Assembly: GCF_014168815.1 (NCBI RefSeq) | Contig: NZ_AP021972.1 | Span: 1,798,001-1,862,000 of the forward strand | Reading direction: 5' to 3' | From: Klebsiella sp. WP3-W18-ESBL-02 | Lineage (GTDB): Bacteria > Pseudomonadota > Gammaproteobacteria > Enterobacterales > Enterobacteriaceae | DNA: 64,000 nt | Shown: positions 34,149-43,388 of the stretch, in pieces | Numbering within the stretch: position 1 is the stretch's first letter | How the letters are laid out: each line of letters starts with the position of its first letter | Notes under the pieces: generated by a model | The model's input: the letters and a program-made list of their open reading frames with translations, nothing else | Databases searched by the model: none | What the model was told of the DNA's origin: nothing | Position numbers and translations under genes: made by a program

Positions 34149-35930
34149 TTATTGTTGTGTTGTGTGTTGTGACGAAATAACCGGATCGACAATCTGTCGC
34201 GTGGTGCCGTCGGTCAGCCCTAAATCGGTCAAATGCGGTCCGGCGTTGCAGGCCAGACAGGTGCCCTCAATCGCTTTAAACACGCGATACGGCGGCTCCC
34301 AGTCGGCGACCTGCGCGCTGAGGTCGCGCAGTTGGCGAAACTCAGCGGCCAGCACGTCGGCGGGTTTGTCTGACAGCATCCCGGCTATCGGCATCGCCAC
34401 GTGGGCCAGAATGCCGCCGTTTTGCGCCAGCGCCATGCCGCCGCCGGAGGCAATCAGCTGATTGGCCGCCAGCGCCATATCGTCAGGATGACGCCCCAGC
34501 ACCACCAGGTTATGTGAGTCGTGTGAATAGCTGGTGGCAATCGCGCCGCGCAGTTCACCCCAGCCTTCGAGCAACGCAATCTGCGGCGTCGCTTCATGAC
34601 GGCCATGGCGGTGTTTTACCCAAATCAGACTAAACCCACTCGGCAGCTGTACCTGGCCGTCACGGATTTCAACGTCCACTTCACCCCATTGGGTAAAACG
34701 CGCGCCGCGAATATGGCGCAGCCGGGCAACGCCGTGGCGAATATTGCCGACCCGTAGCGCAAAATCATCGGCGCTGAGTGGGGTAAGGCGCAGGGTATCA
34801 CGCGGCGGCGTGACGCCCGGCGCGGCGTCGATCGGCGCCAGCAGCTTGCCGTCGCGGGCGATCTGTTTCCCGGCGACATAAACGGCGCGCGCACAGAGCG
34901 TATCCAGCGAATCAAAGACCACCAGGTCCGCACGGCGACCGGCGGCAATCAGCCCCAGATCGTTGCGCTGGAGGCGAATGGCGGCGTTCAGCGTAGCAAA
35001 ACGCAGGGCGTCGGTTGCCGGAAGACCGTGTTCAATCAGCAGATTCAGCAGGGCGATGATACCGCCTTTTTCCAGCAGCATGTCCGGCGGCACGTCGTCG
35101 GTGCACACGGTGATCTGCGAGGAAAGATGCGGCAGCGTTTTCAGCGCATTAACGATATCGGGCAGCAGGTACGGGTGCGAGCCGCGAATTTCCAGCGTCA
35201 GACCGGCACGCAGCTTTTCCAGCGCGTCATCGGCGGAAGTCAATTCATGGTCTGAGGTGACGCCAGCGGCCAGATAGGCCTGCAGATCGGCGCCGCTCAG
35301 CCCGCGGGCGTGGCCTTCAATCAGCTTGCCGCTGTTTAGCCCCGCTTGCACAATTTCCTGCATACGACAGCTGCCGTGCAGGACGCCGTGCATATCCATC
35401 ACCTCCGCCACGCCGCGCACTTCCGGCCAACCGAGCATGGTGTCCATCTCGGCCCCGGCAAACTCGGCACCCGACATTTCCAGCCCCGGCGTCGACGGCA
35501 CGCTGGACGGCGCGGCCACCATCACCTGCAGCGGCAGATGGCGGCTAGCCTCTACGGCATAGCGCACGCCCGCCACGCCCAGCACGTTGGCCAGTTCATG
35601 CGGGTCCCAGAAGACGGCAGTGGTGCCCTGCGCCAATACGATTTCGGCATAGCGTTCCGGCGGCAGGTGGGAGCTTTCCAGGTGGACATGCGTGTCCATC
35701 AGACCGGGTGAGAGAAATACGCCGGGCAGAGCGTGGCGTTCGAGCGCGTCGCGACGGCTGCCGCGCGGGTGGACGCTGGCAATCATCTCGCCGACGATAC
35801 CCACGTCGGCTTCGCGAATCTCGCCGGTCGCCATATCGACGACGCTGGCGTCGGTCAGCAGCAGATCGAAGGGAACTTCCCCGCGCGCGGCCTGGACGGC
35901 GCGGCGGCGGTTTTCAGCATTGCTGGACAT
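34149..35930 (-). CDS. ade: Adenine deaminase
   Basis: A 593-residue amidohydrolase-superfamily enzyme of the bacterial/archaeal Ade type, which converts adenine to hypoxanthine and ammonia with a metal centre. The HxH metal motif is in MDTHVHLESS near residue 79. Further ligands lie in WDPHELANV, GHARGLSG and CTDDVPPD. The C-terminal adenine-deaminase domain carries SHDSHNLVVLGRHPDDM and GGGMALAQNG. It diverges noticeably from E. coli Ade, so substrate preference should be treated as probable. GGAG precedes the ATG. It is first gene of a two-gene unit with the permease and divergent from a LysR gene. Confidence 0.86.
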   Translation of the reverse strand: MSSNAENRRRAVQAARGEVPFDLLLTDASVVDMATGEIREADVGIVGEMIASVHPRGSRRDALERHALPGVFLSPGLMDTHVHLESSHLPPERYAEIVLAQGTTAVFWDPHELANVLGVAGVRYAVEASRHLPLQVMVAAPSSVPSTPGLEMSGAEFAGAEMDTMLGWPEVRGVAEVMDMHGVLHGSCRMQEIVQAGLNSGKLIEGHARGLSGADLQAYLAAGVTSDHELTSADDALEKLRAGLTLEIRGSHPYLLPDIVNALKTLPHLSSQITVCTDDVPPDMLLEKGGIIALLNLLIEHGLPATDALRFATLNAAIRLQRNDLGLIAAGRRADLVVFDSLDTLCARAVYVAGKQIARDGKLLAPIDAAPGVTPPRDTLRLTPLSADDFALRVGNIRHGVARLRHIRGARFTQWGEVDVEIRDGQVQLPSGFSLIWVKHRHGRHEATPQIALLEGWGELRGAIATSYSHDSHNLVVLGRHPDDMALAANQLIASGGGMALAQNGGILAHVAMPIAGMLSDKPADVLAAEFRQLRDLSAQVADWEPPYRVFKAIEGTCLACNAGPHLTDLGLTDGTTRQIVDPVISSQHTTQQ

Positions 35931-36057
35931 AACAACTCCGGCACAGGGATAATGGGCGCTACTTTAGGGGCAGTGCAAACGTTTGCCCAGATGATTAAAT
36001 TTATCACCTGATAACTTTGGCTTATTCTGCGTGATCGTCACCGGTGAGCACAACAAC

Positions 36058-37017
36058 ATGACCGAACCCTGGCAGCGGCTACCCGCGCTTTCGCTCAAAC
36101 AACTCCAGTATTTTGTGACGCTGGCGCAGCTGCGCCATTTTACCGATACCGCCAACCGCCTGGCGATAAGCCAGCCCGCGCTCAGCAGCGCGCTGCGGCA
36201 GACGGAAGCGGTGCTGGGCGGCAAGCTGGTAAACCGCACCGCGTCGTCGGTGACGCTGACCGAGCTGGGCGCGGCCATATTACCCCACGCCCAGCGGGTG
36301 TTGAGCGTTGCGCAGGCCGCGTTTCAGGATATGCAGCAAATTGTTGCGGCTGGCGGTGATGGCACGGTGCGTATTGGCCTGGTGCCCTCGGTGAGCTCGC
36401 TGCTGTTTCCGATGCTGCCCAGCCTCCTGGCGCAGGCCTTCCCGCGCCTGCGCGTTGAGTTTCACGACCGCACCAACGATGCCATGGTCAGCGATTTGCT
36501 CAGCGGCCAGATTGACTTTGGCGTCGGGGCCATCGATAGCTCGTTGCCGAAAGATTTACAGGTGTTCCCGCTGCGCGAAGACCCGCTGGTGGCGGTCGTC
36601 CATGCCGACGATCCGCTGGCCGGTCAGCCACACCTGCCGTGGAAGCTGCTGGCTGGAAACGATATCGCGGTGTTCTCAAAAGGAAACGTGCAGCGGCTGG
36701 TCGGCGCGCTGGTGGAAAGCCAGCGCCTGACGCTGAATACGCGCTATCAGGTGGACTATATTGAAACGCTGTATGGCCTGGTGCGCTCGCGGCTGGCGGT
36801 GGCGATTCTGCCACAGCTTTACACCACCCATTTGCAGGATCCTGTGCTCAAAGTTGCGCAGCTTCAGCAGCCGGCCTTAACCCGTACGGTGGCGCTGATG
36901 CGCGGGTCGCAGGCGCTGCCGCCGCTGATTGAGTCCTGCTTTGCCCTGTTGCTGAAACAGCTTCGCGAAAGCAGCGGGGAATTACCCGGGGCGGCGGGAA
37001 AGCAAATTATCTCTTGA
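36058..37017 (+). CDS. LysR-family regulator divergent from ade
   Basis: A 319-residue LysR-type protein with a helix-turn-helix at residues 8-65 (SLKQLQYFVTLAQLRHFTDTANRLAISQPALSSAL) and a co-inducer domain beginning GDGTVRIGLVPSVSSLLF near residue 98. The ATG at 36058 is the conventional start; a GTG at 36031 would add 9 residues. It is divergent from ade with 127 bases between, the classic layout for a LysR regulator of its neighbour, so control of ade-adeQ by a purine or related signal is likely but unproven. Confidence 0.87.
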   Translation: MTEPWQRLPALSLKQLQYFVTLAQLRHFTDTANRLAISQPALSSALRQTEAVLGGKLVNRTASSVTLTELGAAILPHAQRVLSVAQAAFQDMQQIVAAGGDGTVRIGLVPSVSSLLFPMLPSLLAQAFPRLRVEFHDRTNDAMVSDLLSGQIDFGVGAIDSSLPKDLQVFPLREDPLVAVVHADDPLAGQPHLPWKLLAGNDIAVFSKGNVQRLVGALVESQRLTLNTRYQVDYIETLYGLVRSRLAVAILPQLYTTHLQDPVLKVAQLQQPALTRTVALMRGSQALPPLIESCFALLLKQLRESSGELPGAAGKQIIS

Positions 37018-37066
37018 ATAACATGGCCGTTAATTCGCCGTATCATCATCAGAAACGAGGGGAGAG

Positions 37067-37118
37067 CGGGCGGTGAAATAAAGAGAATAATGACGGAAGA
37101 TTATTCCTGGGCCGCCCG
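37067..37118 (+). terminator. Nested inverted repeats after the LysR gene
   Basis: An outer stem CGGGCGG/CCGCCCG (37067-37073 with 37112-37118) encloses an inner stem GAATAAT/ATTATTC (37085-37091 with 37100-37106). It lies 50 bases past the LysR stop, inside a 323-base gap. The rest of the gap to 37340 holds no gene and presumably the promoter of the diguanylate cyclase gene. No T-run follows. Confidence 0.35.
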
Positions 37119-37340
37119 GCAGCAGGGGGTTAGTTCGCCGCTGATTCTTTTTTAGCGATCGGCAATCTCCTTGTTATTGCGAATGCCGATATGCCCCTTC
37201 TTTTAACACGCGCCACACGCCTCTTTTTGATTGTAAATCAGCCTGAAGTTGTACTATCTTTAACCTTTAGTGTAGTGCTAATGGGCGACGGAACTCTAAT
37301 GTAGTCGCACTCACTCTTATATTCAGGCCTGACTTTCTCT

Positions 37341-38687
37341 ATGGAATCGAATCCTCACGCGCCGTTGAGCAGTTTTATCGATCTCATGCTGGATGCTGTT
37401 TTTGCAGTAGATGCCCACGCTAACATTGTTTATGCAAGCGCGTCATGTGAACGTATTTTTGGCTATACGCCGCAAGAACTCATCGGCAAAAACATGTTCG
37501 ATATGATGCTACCGGAAGATCGAGAATTAACACGAAATTCAGTAGTAGAAATCATGGCTGGCCGCCCGCAGTTCCATTTTGAAAACCGCTATGTGCATAA
37601 AAATGGCCAGACCGTCAATATTATGTGGTCGGCACGCTGGTCCCCGGCTAATCAATTACGCATTGGCGTTGCGCGGGATATTACCGAACGCAAACGCTCT
37701 GAATCATTACAATCCGCACTGTACGCTATTTCTGAAGCGGCACACACGGCTGAAGATTTACTCAAGCTATTTCAGCGTATCCATGAGATCGTCGGTACGC
37801 TGCTTCCCGTCGATAATTTTTCGGTCACGCTTTACGACCCGCAAACGGGCCAACTGACCTTCCCGTATCACGTGGATGCGTTTCAGGAAATACCCGCGCC
37901 GTTTACGCTTATTCCCGGGACATTTTACGCGGAGGTGATTCAAACGGGTCAACCGCTACTGCTGACGCCCGAGAGAATGGCGGGCCGCCATGAAGAACTG
38001 CGCATTTCGTTTGGCCTGAATCCATCCTGCTGGCTTGGGGTTCCGCTTAAGTCACAGAAAGGCACCATCGGTGTTCTGGTCGTCAAAAGCTACCCGGACG
38101 GCGTACGCTATAACGAACAGGACCAGGAGCTATTGCAGTTTGTGTCGACGCAGATTGCGACGGTTATTGAGCGTCAGCAGATGCAGGCTCGGTTACAGCA
38201 TATGGCACAGTTCGATCAGCTGACCGACCTGCCAAACCGTAGCCTTTTGTTCGATCGCCTTAGGGCTGCGCTTGCTACCGCGCGCCGTGAAGGGGGGCAT
38301 TTGTCGCTGCTGTATATCGATCTCGATAAATTTAAGCAGGTTAACGACACCCTGGGCCACGGGATAGGGGATTTACTCCTGCAAGCCGCCGCGGACCGCC
38401 TGACGCGCTGCGTCGTGAAATCCGATACCGTTGCGCGTATCGGCGGCGATGAGTTTGTGATTTTGATTGAGAACAGCGCGTTGCCGGACGACGCTTTCGC
38501 GGTGGCAGAAAAAATTGTTGAGGCTTTCGCTTCTCCTTTTGTGCTGGGAGAGCACCGTTTGGCGATTGTCCCGAGTATTGGCATTGCGCACTATCCTGAA
38601 CAGGGTACCAACGAACGTCAGCTGCTCGATTATGCCGATAAAGCGATGTATCTGGCGAAAAAAGCAAAGCGTCCTGATGGAAAATGA
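37341..38687 (+). CDS. PAS-GAF-GGDEF diguanylate cyclase
   Basis: A 448-residue cytoplasmic protein that should make cyclic di-GMP from two GTP. A PAS domain with PAC tail lies at about residues 8-125 (ASCERIFGYTPQELIGKNMFDMMLPEDR), a GAF domain at about 140-280 and a GGDEF domain at about 285-445. The active-site loop is an intact G368-G-D-E-F372, and the nucleotide-binding DLDKFKQVNDTLGHGIGD segment is complete. No EAL or HD-GYP domain is present. The inhibitory I-site, normally RxxD ending at residue 362, reads V359-K-S-D362, so product inhibition is probably lost. No membrane segment is seen. It is monocistronic. The signal bound by PAS/GAF is unknown. Confidence 0.9.
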   Translation: MESNPHAPLSSFIDLMLDAVFAVDAHANIVYASASCERIFGYTPQELIGKNMFDMMLPEDRELTRNSVVEIMAGRPQFHFENRYVHKNGQTVNIMWSARWSPANQLRIGVARDITERKRSESLQSALYAISEAAHTAEDLLKLFQRIHEIVGTLLPVDNFSVTLYDPQTGQLTFPYHVDAFQEIPAPFTLIPGTFYAEVIQTGQPLLLTPERMAGRHEELRISFGLNPSCWLGVPLKSQKGTIGVLVVKSYPDGVRYNEQDQELLQFVSTQIATVIERQQMQARLQHMAQFDQLTDLPNRSLLFDRLRAALATARREGGHLSLLYIDLDKFKQVNDTLGHGIGDLLLQAAADRLTRCVVKSDTVARIGGDEFVILIENSALPDDAFAVAEKIVEAFASPFVLGEHRLAIVPSIGIAHYPEQGTNERQLLDYADKAMYLAKKAKRPDGK

Positions 38688-38941
38688 TTTTTACTTTATT
38701 AATAAATCAATGGGTTGTGTTAAATGGGGCGCAGCGAAGATATCTGACCTCCGCGCGTTTGCTGCAAAATAGGCCCGATGAAATGCGCCGGTCGTTTTCG
38801 CCCTGGCGGCGTTTGGGTGTCTCGTCGCGATGCGCTCTGTCTGACTGCCAGCGGGTTATTGGGCTTGTTTGTCCGGCTGCCTGCTGGCATTATTCTGCGC
38901 GGCGATTAACAGTCTGTTAATCGTAATCAATTGATTTGAAT

Positions 38942-39060
38942 GACTCGGGGTGCCCTTCCTTGCGAAGGCTGAGAAATACCCGTACCACCTGATCTGGATA
39001 ATGCCAGCGTAGGGAAGTCAGAGGCCGACCGGCCATTGCTTCTTCGCGTTATGGCAGGAG
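38942..39060 (+). promoter_or_regulatory. TPP riboswitch controlling thiM
   Basis: A THI-box aptamer at 38942-39019 with the conserved CTGAGA (38969-38974), ACCTGATCTGGATAATGCCAG core and closing GGGAAGTC. Downstream, a stem pairing GCCAT (39032-39036) with ATGGC (39051-39055) abuts the AGGAG ribosome site at 39056-39060. That arrangement suits translational repression of thiM when thiamine pyrophosphate is bound, as established for E. coli thiM. Confidence 0.96.
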
Positions 39061-39066
39061 CAAACC

Positions 39067-39852
39067 ATGCACGTTGACCTGCTTAATTCCGCGCAATCTG
39101 CGCACACCGCTTCTCTTCTTCACCAGCATGCCCCCCTTGTTCACTGTATGACGAATGACGTCGTGCAAACCTTCACGGCGAATGTCCTCCTGGCCGTGGG
39201 GGCATCTCCCGCGATGGTTATTGATGCCGGAGAGGCCGCGCAGTTTGCCGCGCTTGCCGGCGCGCTGTTGGTTAACGTGGGCACCTTAACCCACTCGCGT
39301 GCGCTGGCGATGCGCGCAGCGGTTGACAGTGCCAATCGCGCAGAAACGCCGTGGACGCTGGATCCGGTGGCGGTGGGGGCGCTGACGTTACGCAGCGATT
39401 TCTGCCGCGAACTGCTGCGCCTGACGCCGTCGGCCATTCGTGGGAACGCCTCCGAAATCCGGGCGCTGGCCGGTGAGAGCCTGGGCGGGCGCGGGGTCGA
39501 TACCACCGATACCGCTGCCGCCGCGCTGCCTGCGGCGCAGAAGCTGGCGCGAGAAAGCGGGGCGATTGTGGCGGTGACCGGCGAGGTGGATTACATCACC
39601 GACGGCGAGCGCACGCTGGCGGCGAACGGCGGGGCGGCGCTGATGACGCGTATCGTCGGCACCGGCTGCGCACTGTCGGCGGTTGTTGCGGCCAGCTGCG
39701 CGCTGCCGGGCGATCGCCTGCTCAACGTGGCGGGCGCCTGCCTGCTGATGAAACACGCCGGGCAACGCGCGGCAGAGGGCCGCGGTCCGGGGAGTTTTAC
39801 CCCGGCTTTCCTTGACGCGCTGTACGCGATGCACGGGGAGGTGGCGGCATGA
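39067..39852 (+). CDS. thiM: Hydroxyethylthiazole kinase
   Basis: A 261-residue ribokinase-like kinase that phosphorylates 4-methyl-5-(2-hydroxyethyl)thiazole in thiamine salvage. Family motifs are HCMTNDVVQTFTANVLLA near residue 26, WTLDPVAVGAL near residue 98, the RGNASEI segment near residue 125 and the anion-hole/active-site segment TRIVGTGCALSAV near residue 195. It is preceded by a TPP riboswitch and overlaps thiD by 4 bases (ATGA). Confidence 0.96.
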   Translation: MHVDLLNSAQSAHTASLLHQHAPLVHCMTNDVVQTFTANVLLAVGASPAMVIDAGEAAQFAALAGALLVNVGTLTHSRALAMRAAVDSANRAETPWTLDPVAVGALTLRSDFCRELLRLTPSAIRGNASEIRALAGESLGGRGVDTTDTAAAALPAAQKLARESGAIVAVTGEVDYITDGERTLAANGGAALMTRIVGTGCALSAVVAASCALPGDRLLNVAGACLLMKHAGQRAAEGRGPGSFTPAFLDALYAMHGEVAA

Positions 39853-40649
39853 AACGTATCAACGCATTGACGATTGCGGGCACGGACCCAAGCGGCGGCG
39901 CGGGCGTTCAGGCCGATCTGAAAACCTTCTCGGCGCTGGGGGCCTACGGCTGCTCGGTGATGACCGCGCTGGTGGCGCAAAATACCCGCGGCGTGCAGTC
40001 AGTCTACCGGATAGAACCTGACTTTGTCGCCGCGCAGCTGGATTCCGTATTCAGCGATGTGCGTATCGACACCACCAAAATCGGCATGCTGGCCGAGACC
40101 GACATCGTTGAAGCGGTGGCCGAGCGTTTACAGCGCTATCGTATCCAGAACGTGGTGCTGGACACGGTGATGCTGGCGAAAAGCGGCGATCCGCTGCTGT
40201 CGGCGTCGGCGGTCGCGACTCTGCGCCAGCGCCTGCTGCCGCAGGTTGCGCTGATTACGCCAAACCTGCCGGAGGCGGCGGCGCTGCTCGGCGCGCCGCA
40301 CGCGCGCAATGAACTGGAGATGCTGGAACAGGGGCGCGCGCTGCGGGCGTTGGGCTGTGAAGCAGTGCTGATGAAAGGCGGCCACCTGGACGATGCCGAA
40401 AGCCCGGACTGGCTGTTCACCGCTGACGGCGAAATGCGCTTTACCGCGCCGCGCGTGGACACCAAAAATACCCACGGCACCGGCTGTACGCTATCGGCGG
40501 CGCTGGCAGCGTTAAGACCGCGTTACGCCAGCTGGCAGGAGACGGTGCCGGTGGCGAAGGGCTGGCTGTCGAAAGCGCTGGCGCAGGCCGATACGCTGGA
40601 GGTCGGCGAGGGGATTGGTCCGGTTCACCACTTCCACGAATGGTGGTAG
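39849..40649 (+). CDS. thiD: Hydroxymethylpyrimidine/phosphomethylpyrimidine kinase
   Basis: A 266-residue bifunctional kinase making HMP pyrophosphate for thiamine synthesis. It starts NALTIAGTDPSGGAGVQADLKTF, the substrate-binding signature, with VMLAKSGDPLL near residue 108 and NTHGTGCTLSAALAA near residue 208 holding the catalytic aspartate/cysteine region. It is translated with thiM through an ATGA overlap and so shares the TPP riboswitch. Confidence 0.96.
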   Translation: MKRINALTIAGTDPSGGAGVQADLKTFSALGAYGCSVMTALVAQNTRGVQSVYRIEPDFVAAQLDSVFSDVRIDTTKIGMLAETDIVEAVAERLQRYRIQNVVLDTVMLAKSGDPLLSASAVATLRQRLLPQVALITPNLPEAAALLGAPHARNELEMLEQGRALRALGCEAVLMKGGHLDDAESPDWLFTADGEMRFTAPRVDTKNTHGTGCTLSAALAALRPRYASWQETVPVAKGWLSKALAQADTLEVGEGIGPVHHFHEWW

Positions 40650-40794
40650 CTGTCCCGTCCGCGTGCCAGCCGCGCGCGTGCTAAAACCGACAAAAGTTGG
40701 ACATTCTACGCCCCCGGTACCAGGCTTATCCTGCTCAAAAAAGTTGAGCAGGACATCCAGCCGACATGATGTCGGCGCTTACGGGAGCATAGCT

Positions 40795-41847
40795 ATGACT
40801 GATATTGCGCAGTTGCTTGGCAAAGATGCCGACAGCCTTTTACAGCATCGTTGTATGACCATTCCAGCCGACCAGCTCTATCTGCCCGGCCACGACTACG
40901 TTGATCGGGTGATGATAGACAATAACCGCCCGCCAGCCGTATTGCGAAACATGCAGACGCTCTACAACACCGGCCGTTTAGCCGGAACGGGCTATCTGTC
41001 GATTCTGCCGGTAGATCAGGGCGTCGAACACTCGGCCGGGGCCTCATTTGCCGCCAACCCGCTCTATTTTGACCCGAAAAATATCGTTGAGCTGGCGATT
41101 GAAGCCGGCTGTAACTGCGTGGCCTCCACCTACGGCGTGCTGGCGTCGGTGTCTCGCCGCTACGCGCACCGTATTCCGTTCCTGGTCAAACTTAACCACA
41201 ACGAAACCCTGAGCTACCCGAACACCTTCGATCAAACGCTGTACGCCAGCGTTGAGCAGGCGTTCAATATGGGGGCGGTGGCCGTTGGGGCAACCATCTA
41301 TTTTGGCTCGGAAGAGTCGCGCCGCCAGATTGAAGAGATTTCTGCCGCCTTTGAGCGTGCGCACGAGCTGGGACTGGTGACGGTGCTGTGGGCCTATCTG
41401 CGTAATCCGGCGTTTAAGAAAGACGGCGTCGACTATCACGTCTCTGCCGACCTGACCGGTCAGGCCAACCATCTGGCGGCCACGATTGGTGCGGATATCG
41501 TGAAGCAGAAGATGGCCGAGAATAACGGTGGCTATAAAGCCGTTAACTTCGGCTATACCGACGATCGCGTGTACAGCAAGCTGACCAGCGAGAACCCGAT
41601 TGACCTGGTGCGGTACCAGTTGGCGAACTGCTATATGGGCCGCGCGGGGCTGATTAACTCTGGCGGCGCTGCTGGTGGCGAAACCGATCTGTCTGACGCG
41701 GTGCGTACGGCGGTGATCAATAAACGCGCAGGCGGCATGGGCTTAATCCTGGGCCGTAAAGCGTTTAAAAAGTCGATGGCCGACGGCGTACAGCTGATTA
41801 ACGCCGTGCAGGATGTTTACCTCGATAGCAAAATTACCTTCGCGTAA
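40795..41847 (+). CDS. fbaB: Class I fructose-bisphosphate aldolase FbaB (DhnA type)
   Basis: A 350-residue Schiff-base aldolase that cleaves fructose 1,6-bisphosphate, mainly in gluconeogenic growth in E. coli. Sequence is nearly identical to E. coli FbaB, including SILPVDQGVEHSAG near residue 67 and the DIVKQKMAENNGG segment near residue 234 expected to carry the Schiff-base lysine. GGGAG lies about 7 bases before the ATG at 40795; a much longer reading through thiD's 3' end is not credible. It has its own leader after thiD. Confidence 0.95.
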   Translation: MTDIAQLLGKDADSLLQHRCMTIPADQLYLPGHDYVDRVMIDNNRPPAVLRNMQTLYNTGRLAGTGYLSILPVDQGVEHSAGASFAANPLYFDPKNIVELAIEAGCNCVASTYGVLASVSRRYAHRIPFLVKLNHNETLSYPNTFDQTLYASVEQAFNMGAVAVGATIYFGSEESRRQIEEISAAFERAHELGLVTVLWAYLRNPAFKKDGVDYHVSADLTGQANHLAATIGADIVKQKMAENNGGYKAVNFGYTDDRVYSKLTSENPIDLVRYQLANCYMGRAGLINSGGAAGGETDLSDAVRTAVINKRAGGMGLILGRKAFKKSMADGVQLINAVQDVYLDSKITFA

Positions 41848-41852
41848 TATTT

Positions 41853-41882
41853 GTCCTCCGTTCCCGTCCGGGAACGGAGGAC
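41853..41882 (+). terminator. Hairpin after fbaB
   Basis: A perfect 13-bp stem (41853-41865 with 41870-41882) with a 4-base loop starts 6 bases after the fbaB stop. It is very stable but not followed by a T-run. The remaining 233 bases to the next gene hold no ORF and presumably that gene's promoter. Confidence 0.65.
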
Positions 41883-42115
41883 GATCCCCTTCACACTTCT
41901 CTCTCCTTTTGTGAAAAACGTCACGCCTCATTGTGCGCATGCCCAAAAAACAGCCCGGTGTTAGCGGAATTTGTCCGTGGAAGGGCTGATATTTTGTGCT
42001 TAGATTAGTCATGAAACGCCTTTTCAATTCCCTGGAACCGATTTATCGGATAAGTGTTGGACACAGGATTGTGGTGCAAAAAGCGCCATTTCGAATGTTG
42101 TACTAAGGACACATA

Positions 42116-43270
42116 ATGAAAATTGAATCTGTAAATGTCACCGTTTTCCAGCATCCTACCCGCCGCGTCTCCGACAGCGCCGGGCACTCCCATCCGGGGC
42201 CGGAAAGCATGGCAAAAATGGCGATGCTGACCATTACCGCCGATGATGGCAGCCAAGGCTACTCGTTCGCGCCGCCGGAAATTGTGCGCCCGTTTGTGGT
42301 GAATACCTTCTTCCGTAAAGTGCTGGTCGGCCAGGACCCGTTCAACCGTGAGCGCATCTGGCAGGATCTGGTGCACTGGCAGCGCGGCAGCGCCCATCAG
42401 TTGACCGAACGCGCGCTGTCGTTTGTTGAACAGGCGCTGTGGGACCTGATTGGGCGCAAGCTCAACGTGCCGGTGTATAAACTGCTCGGCGGCTATCGCG
42501 ATAAGGTGCCGGCCTACGGCAGCACCATGTGCGGCGATGACTTAGAAGGCGGTCTCTCTACCCCGGAAGAGTATGCGGCATTTGCTGAAACCCTGGTCGC
42601 TCGCGGCTATAAGGCCATTAAGCTGCACACCTGGATGCCGCCGGTCTCCTTTGCGCCGAACCCGAAAATGGATATCAAAGCCTGTGCGGCAGTGCGTGAA
42701 GCGGTCGGCCCGGATATTGACCTGATGATCGACGGTTATCACTGGTACAGCCGTACCGAGGCGCTATGGATCGGTAAAGAGCTGGAGAAACTCAACTTCG
42801 CGTGGTTTGAAGAGCCGATGGAAGAAGACAGCATGTCGTCCTACGCGTGGCTGGCGGAGAATCTGTCGATTCCGATTATCGGCCCGGAAAGCTTCGGCGG
42901 TAAACATCACAGCCGCGCCGACTGGGTGAAAGCGGGCGCGTGCGACATTCTGCGTGCGGGCGCCAATGGCGTGGGTGGCATCACGCCAACCATGAAGGTG
43001 GCGGCGCTGGCAGAGTCGTTTGGCATGGACTGCGAAGTCCACGGCAACGGCGCGGCAAGCCTGGCGGCGGTGGGGGCGATTCGGAACTGCCGCTGGTACG
43101 AACGCGGCCTGCTGCACCCGTTCCTCGACTACGACCAGCCAGCCGCTTACCTGAACAGCATCATCGACCCGATGGATGCCGATGGATTTGTGCATTTGTC
43201 ACAACGCCCCGGACTGGGCGAAGACATCAATTTTGACTATATCGAAGCCAATACCGTCAGCCACGACTGA
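42116..43270 (+). CDS. Enolase-superfamily protein, mandelate racemase/muconate lactonizing type, probable sugar-acid dehydratase
   Basis: A 384-residue MR-subgroup protein: capping domain (residues 1-130, ending VYKLLGGYRDKVPAYGS) and a beta-barrel. Metal ligands appear to be D206 (LMIDGYHW), E232 (WFEEP) and E258 (GPESFGG). The second-strand base motif is K169-L-H171 instead of KxK. The barrel histidine is H309 (EVHGNG). The sixth-strand aspartate that normally pairs with that histidine seems to be missing (LRAGANGVGG in place of QPD...GG). Superfamily members abstract a proton alpha to a carboxylate, most often dehydrating aldonic or aldaric acids. AAGGACA precedes the ATG. An oligopeptide-type ABC importer follows, so the two may serve one acid or conjugate. 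The substrate is unassigned. Confidence 0.8.
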   Translation: MKIESVNVTVFQHPTRRVSDSAGHSHPGPESMAKMAMLTITADDGSQGYSFAPPEIVRPFVVNTFFRKVLVGQDPFNRERIWQDLVHWQRGSAHQLTERALSFVEQALWDLIGRKLNVPVYKLLGGYRDKVPAYGSTMCGDDLEGGLSTPEEYAAFAETLVARGYKAIKLHTWMPPVSFAPNPKMDIKACAAVREAVGPDIDLMIDGYHWYSRTEALWIGKELEKLNFAWFEEPMEEDSMSSYAWLAENLSIPIIGPESFGGKHHSRADWVKAGACDILRAGANGVGGITPTMKVAALAESFGMDCEVHGNGAASLAAVGAIRNCRWYERGLLHPFLDYDQPAAYLNSIIDPMDADGFVHLSQRPGLGEDINFDYIEANTVSHD

Positions 43271-43283
43271 ATAAAACAATAAA

Positions 43284-43356
43284 TGCCCGATGGCGCTGCG
43301 CTTATCGGGCCTACGGCCCGGTAGGCCGGATAAGGCGTAAACGCCGCCATCCGGCA
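43284..43356. repeat. REP pair upstream of the ABC cassette
   Basis: Two inverted REP units: 43284-43314 (TGCCCGATGGCGCTGCGC...) and 43321-43356 (GTAGGCCGGATAAGGCG...). They fill most of the gap between the enolase-type gene and the binding-protein gene. Confidence 0.85.
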
Positions 43357-43388
43357 ACATGTACCCTACAGTACAGGCAAATAGAGAT

